Assembly (NCBI RefSeq): GCF_030936135.1
Contig: NC_082600.1
Location: 19,909,943 to 19,973,942 of the forward strand
Source of the DNA: Gavia stellata
Lineage: Eukaryota > Chordata > Aves > Gaviiformes > Gaviidae
Length of the DNA: 64,000 nt
Reading direction: 5' to 3'
The notes under the pieces are model-generated. The model worked only from the letters and a program-made list of their open reading frames with translations, had not been told where the DNA came from and did no database searches. Positions 59,501-64,000 of the stretch are shown here, piece by piece (positions within the stretch are counted from its first letter, which is position 1; each line of letters begins with the position of its first letter). The position numbers and the translations under genes were made by a program.

Positions 59501-62500
59501 AGTGAAGACCTCCATTATTTCAGTTGATCATTAAGTATGGGAGTGTATGTAGTATGTACAATCATATACGTGTGTTCTGTCGAAACTATCTCTCCCTTGC
59601 GTGATCTCTCAGTGAGGCAGTTGTTTGTTGCATGTAGTGTTTGTTACTACATTACATTATATGACAGCATTGATTTAGTAGTCTTCAAAAATTGTTCTTT
59701 GAGAGGTAAGATTTGAATTTCTAATCTGGAAGTGATTTTAAAAGTATTTTTTTGATATTCCTTATGTAAATCATAAAGAAACAAGGAAAAAAAGTGCAGG
59801 CTTTTGCAGGTCACCCTGAAAGATTTCTCATGCTTTTAGCTTGACCTGAGTTGTCTTAGCAAAGTTAGGAAATCTTGTCAGTTCAGTCATCTTTAATTTA
59901 GCAATGATAACAAATGGATATTTATACAGGTCACACATCAGAATGCCTTTGACAATTAAAACTTTAAGACTGGTTGTCAGTAATTCCAGCAGCTGAAAAA
60001 ATAAAGATAGTTTTTATTTAATGCAAATTTGTATCACTTCTATTGTATGTGTTTCTGCTAACTTTATTCTCCAAAAATACAGGAAGAATAAAGGTGAAGG
60101 GTAAAATGATTCTGAATTTTCTTATGGTGATATTTCTTTACAGTTTTACTACTTAGATATGCAGGTGTATACAGATATATATATACACACACACATACTT
60201 GTTTTCAAGCAGGACTACTTCAAGATCAGAGTTATCAGGGGAAAGTGATACAGATAAGAGTCTGAAACAGTCAAGTAAGAAAAGGAAAAAGAAAAAAAAA
60301 AAGCATCATCACTATAAGAAGACAAAAAAGAAAACCAAAGGGGACTCCAGTAGCAGTGAATCTGACCTGGACACTAAGCACATCAAGGACAAAGCCACAA
60401 GAAGTGGCAGAAATCACAAAGAAGCAGCAGCAGCAAAGTATGTATTTATTAATACTATGGAAGATGTAAATTCATTGTGTTCTTGTACTTGTTTCTTCAA
60501 CTTTATGAATTACACAGCTTGCAGTGGCAAGAATTTATGACTAAACCTGCATTCAAAGTAATGAAAATAGAATTAGAAACACTTGTTTAATCACATCTGA
60601 AAAACTGTGACTAAAACATGGTTCTGCAGAACAAAGCATGGTATGGCGGTACCAAAATGTATTTTTAAAAACATGAGAGAGTTATGTTGAGTTTTTGTAA
60701 GCATCTTGTTTCCTTTCATGGAGCTTTGATTTACTGGAAGAGTTCAGAGAGGGATTGCATTAAATGTTATTCTTAATTAGTGCAAAAGTCTTAGCATACA
60801 GCTGTGTTTGCCTTGTGATATAACTTCCTTCTCACTTAATTAACATTTCCTTTTTTTTATAGTAAGACAAAGTTTGTTGTACAATTTAACATTTCTTTTA
60901 TGTCCAGCCATTTATTGCTCTATGCTGTGTGCTTCGTACTTCTTGCTCATATTACATCTAGATGAGTATTTGAACAATTTAAATTGTTTTGCTAGATCTT
61001 TTTTGTTAATTCCAGGAGCTCTAAAGTACTGTGTAATTAGTGAAGATGTCATTTTTATATGGAACAAGAAAATAGGTGTCTGGTGACTACCATGATCTTT
61101 GAGCAGTAAAAGAGGTTCTGTGAACACACTGAGTATTCAGGTTTGGCATACCTAGCTGGGCTTTTCTCAGTCTGTTGGTCTTTGATCATTTTATTCAAAG
61201 TGGCCCAATCTAACTGACTGTGTAAGTCACCTTTCCCTGTTTCTCATTGAGTTTGCTAGTTTGAGCAGCCATTTTGCCTCTCTTTGATTCCCTAGTTCCT
61301 GTTTTTTCTTTAGCACCAGCAGCTCTGGCTCTAATTCACAGCGCTGCAGCTGCTCCTGAGACAGACAGAGTGAGGATTTGGTGAGATTGAGGAATTGCTG
61401 TTACAGCTGGGTGTAGTCCAGGCAGTTCTTGACTTTCCCCCAATTTACTACTTTTCCCAAGGCAGATTTACCAGGAGCTGAGAGCATAGGCTCGTGGGCA
61501 TGTGTCTATGCCAAGGGCTCTTAACATTGATTCCCTGTAGAAGAATAGCAGCAGTACCAGAGGAGTTGTCTGCTGCCTCTAGCCACCCTCATCACATCCT
61601 GTATGAAGACTGTTGTTGGCTTGTGGTGGCGAAGGCTTACTTGGCTGTGAGGAAGGACAGTAAAAATCATTGGGATGCTAAGATCATTCTGCTCTGCCCA
61701 GTAACTTTGGTCTTTGCTGGAAGGGTGTCTGGGCTGGATGGAATGGACTACGTGCTGAACCTGGTTCATGAACTGTTTGCTAGACTGGGCCAACCAGCCA
61801 GTGCTTTGCCCAAATGAAAGGGATGAAGTTCTTTCGGAGTGTCTATTCTCACTTCTTTATATAAATTGTTGATACTGAGAGAATACTGAGTTTTCAGGAG
61901 ACCGTTTTTGAAACCTGAACCACAAAATTGCTCTAAATACAATAAGTCTTGTGCAATTTTAGAAAGCTTCTCAAGACTATAAAACTCATTTACTAAGTTA
62001 CATCTTTGTAACATGAATTCAGATTGGAAGTTCAGTTCGGAGGCAGGTGGCAATTTCCACTTAAGTCCATTTGTACAACTGTAATCCATAAAGCACTTTG
62101 CATGCTTTTATCAAATGCATGGGTATAATTGCAGCTAATCAATATAATCCTCTTACAGACTATCCTCTTTTAGTAAAATGTTACAATTAAGAAAGACAAA
62201 ACTAAATTTTAATAGTAGTACTATATGGCTCTTAGATTATAGTTTACCAAGCAGTTACTTGGTTAAATCTGGTTATGACCTTTCATAATTCTAAATGCAA
62301 TTTTTGGAAGTGTGAGGAGTGTTTTTGTTTTGTTTTGATGGTCTTATTAGTGTATTTCTAGTTGTTTCTTTCCCAGTGTGTGACTGACATTGCAGGGGTG
62401 GATCATTTACCATGACTTTGAGTAAATTAAATTATTATAAACTACAGAAATGCTATGTTTCATGGGTTTTGTAAATGCTAAATATATTCACCAATGTTTA

Positions 62501-62674
62501 GAATATACTTCTCCTTTTCTTCAGTCTAGATAAGAAAACATCAAATCTTACCAGCAATCGCTTTGTTTGGCTTGATGATATTGAGGCTTTCACAGCAGAA
62601 ACCTTCAGAATAGACAAGAAACCAGACCCTGCAAACTGGGCCTACAAATCCCTGTATCGAGGAGACATAGCAAG
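50514..62674 (+). CDS. NRDE2: NRDE2, first four coding exons (partial gene)
   Basis: Nuclear protein that binds the exosome helicase MTR4 and limits exosome recruitment; needed for normal splicing and genome stability. Coding exons are 50514-50592, 58082-58190, 60213-60437 and 62525-62674 (563 nt, 187 codons plus two bases), all with AG/GT borders and matching phases. The protein starts MALFPAFAGAAESGEPPAGS and continues ELDWLSNPSFSTEDALLLHQ in exon 2. Exon 3 has a Lys/His-rich, then Ser-rich, disordered tract. Exon 4 encodes RFVWLDDIEAF and DKKPDPANWAYKSLYRGD, conserved in vertebrate NRDE2 and part of the MTR4-interacting region. The human protein is about 1160 residues; the HAT-repeat C-terminal part lies beyond the window. 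The start is supported by the conserved MALFPAFAG. Confidence 0.95.
50593..58081 (+). other. NRDE2 intron 1
   Basis: 7.5-kb intron. It includes the CpG-island tail, AT-rich DNA and an AT-only palindromic stretch around 57635-57730. No other gene is recognised. Confidence 0.9.
57679..57694. repeat. Perfect 16-bp palindrome in an AT-rich stretch
   Basis: ATATAAGATCTTATAT is self-complementary, inside about 100 bp that are nearly all A and T. Confidence 0.85.
58082..58190 (+). CDS. NRDE2: NRDE2 coding exon 2
   Basis: 109 nt opening with ELDWLSNPSF. The acceptor is TTTACCTGCAG and the donor GTAAAGTA. Confidence 0.95.
58191..60212 (+). other. NRDE2 intron 2
   Basis: 2022-bp AT-rich intron, with a GT/T-rich patch near 59239-59290 and a TA/CA microsatellite just before exon 3 (about 60173-60196). 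Confidence 0.9.
60213..60437 (+). CDS. NRDE2: NRDE2 coding exon 3
   Basis: 225 nt encoding SGESDTDKSLKQSSKKRK, a run of lysines, HHHYKKTKKKTK, and a Ser-rich acidic tract SSSSESDLD. The acceptor is TTTTCAAGCAG and the donor GTATGT. An 11-A run lies at 60292-60302. An open frame here reads past the exon into intron 3 and is not the true end. Confidence 0.93.
60438..62524 (+). other. NRDE2 intron 3
   Basis: 2087-bp intron. A 107-codon plus-strand frame at 61494-61817 lies in a GC-moderate patch (about 61200-61830) and has no recognisable product. Confidence 0.9.
62525..62674 (+). CDS. NRDE2: NRDE2 coding exon 4
   Basis: 150 nt encoding NLDKKTSNLTSNRFVWLDD and the conserved DKKPDPANW...YRGDIAR. 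The acceptor is TTTTCTTCAG and the donor GTACAA. The next exon is not found before 64000. Confidence 0.95.
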
Positions 62675-64000
62675 GTACAATATGTTGTTTTCTGCTGGCA
62701 TTCAAACTATCACACAGTCACTATCTCAAGATTCATTAACTTGAGTCTAGCTGTGAAATTTTTATGTAGAAGATGAGAAAATAAGGTAGCTGAATGGTTT
62801 ATTTCAAAATTTCACTTTGCATTGGGCAGAACGATTTTAAAAGGCAAAAGATGCCATGAAATAATGGGAATAAAGTGCATGATTTTCATTTTTTCTAAAA
62901 TCATTCCATGTGTAGTAGACTGCAAGCATGTGAGCTTGTAGAACTGCCACCTGGAGGTGGCAGCATGGGGCAGATAAAAAAGCATGGTTTTGAGGTCAGA
63001 AATCCCAGGTTCTGTTATAGATCGTCTTTGGGTGACTGCCCCTTTTGATCTCTGTTGTTCTGATTCTGTGTCTGGAAGGGAAATGAAGGTACTGATTATT
63101 TCATACTAGATTGGGCAAGAGGTTTACTTACTGGCATAGTTTGATATCCTTGTAAGAAATAGGTACAGATACTTTCTTAGCAAACAGTTTCTGTGTTAGA
63201 TCACTCAGACATTGTGCTAAAGGGTATCTGTCTTATGCGTTGCTACATTTCAAATGACTATAGATGAAATTGCATATTCGACATCCTTAGTGGGTTACTG
63301 GTACTACGATGACTCTTCAGAACATTTCCCCGCATTAATGGAGAAGTCCGTCCAAAGGAGCCTATACTGGGCTCGTGCATTATGTATGTACACTTACTTC
63401 TTGATGTTTGCAAGGAAAATTGTTTACTATATGTAAAAAGTAATTATATGTGGAGGAGGGAGGATTTATGGGTTTTATTTTTGTAGTGTATATACCTTTG
63501 CAGTAAAATTGCGTGGTTACAATCCATTTCAATTTTCTGCCACCTTTGGATTATCAGCTATTGTTTGAGATTAAAAGTGTTGTTTTAGCATTGCACGTCA
63601 CTATGCCTGCTACTGAAATGACATTCTTGATAATATTTTAAGATGGTATTTTCCTTTCTCAATCCATAGGATTATTGTGGCCTTTATGAACCTGGTCTCT
63701 CTTTCCTCTCCAGTCCCCCGCCAACTTCTTGGCACATAAAATGGATAGAGGCTTAGGGATATAGAAAGATATTACCGGACTGAACTACTGGTGTCTGATT
63801 TTTTTCAGTTTAAAATAATCTAATCTAAATAGCCTTAAATAATGCTGTTTTGTCCTTTCTCCAGGTTTGTCTGCCTGGCTTAAAAGGATAGGAAGAAAAA
63901 AAAAATTCTTCTGCTGAGTATGACAGATATTGTTGAACAGGTGAAGCTTAGTATGATAATAAAAGTTGTGATGGCACTGAAAAAATACATGAATTGAAGT
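62675..64000 (+). other. NRDE2 intron 4, start only
   Basis: Begins with GTACAA. No further exon with NRDE2-like wording was found up to the window end. Confidence 0.8.

Noticed and set aside
60199..60540. 113-codon frame as a separate gene
   Set aside because: It is NRDE2 exon 3 read through both splice sites.
61494..61817. 107-codon plus-strand frame in NRDE2 intron 3
   Set aside because: Not in phase with flanking NRDE2 exons and not recognised as any protein.

Overview
This is a vertebrate, most likely avian, genomic window. Three things support that: spliced genes with GT/AG introns and CpG-island promoters, several CR1 retrotransposon copies with the ATTCTATG-type 3' tail, and an ERV-L-like retroviral relic. 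I cannot name the species from sequence alone.

Two protein-coding genes are recognisable, arranged head to head. CALM1 (calmodulin) lies on the minus strand. All six coding exons can be placed between 3114 and 11434 and join to an unbroken 149-residue calmodulin with four EF-hands. NRDE2 lies on the plus strand and its first four coding exons (50514-62674) are in the window; the rest of the gene lies beyond 64000. The CALM1/NRDE2 head-to-head order matches human 14q32.11, which is why I call the calmodulin gene CALM1 rather than CALM2 or CALM3.

Layout. 1-3113: CALM1 3' UTR and downstream AT-rich DNA with polyadenylation signals. 3114-11434: CALM1 exons and introns. 10.0-12.4 kb: CpG island and promoter of CALM1. 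12.4-50.3 kb: a long intergenic stretch. It holds a possible decayed DIRS/LAP2alpha-type gag relic (17.8-18.3 kb), an unassigned CpG island with two inverted CCAAT boxes (20.05-20.95 kb), and a plus-strand CR1 (22.43-23.69 kb). A minus-strand CR1 with a long open reverse transcriptase frame follows (26.01-27.47 kb). Next comes a broken minus-strand ERV-L-like retrovirus with pol and env remains (about 27.5-31.9 kb), an ancient CR1/L3-like fossil (43.2-44.3 kb), a GC-rich but CpG-poor block (46.57-46.95 kb) and a small CR1 remnant (49.6-49.87 kb). 50.3-51.0 kb: CpG-island promoter of NRDE2 with ZNF143- and YY1-type motifs and a divergent open frame on the other strand. 50.5-64 kb: NRDE2 exons 1-4 and introns.

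CALM1 encodes the cytosolic and nuclear calcium sensor. NRDE2 encodes a nuclear partner of the exosome helicase MTR4. Nothing suggests they work together; they are neighbours through conserved synteny. No bacterial, phage or CRISPR features are present. The most unusual items are the env-bearing class III-like retroviral relic, the unassigned CpG-island promoter at 20.7 kb, and the divergent signal-peptide-like frame at the NRDE2 promoter.
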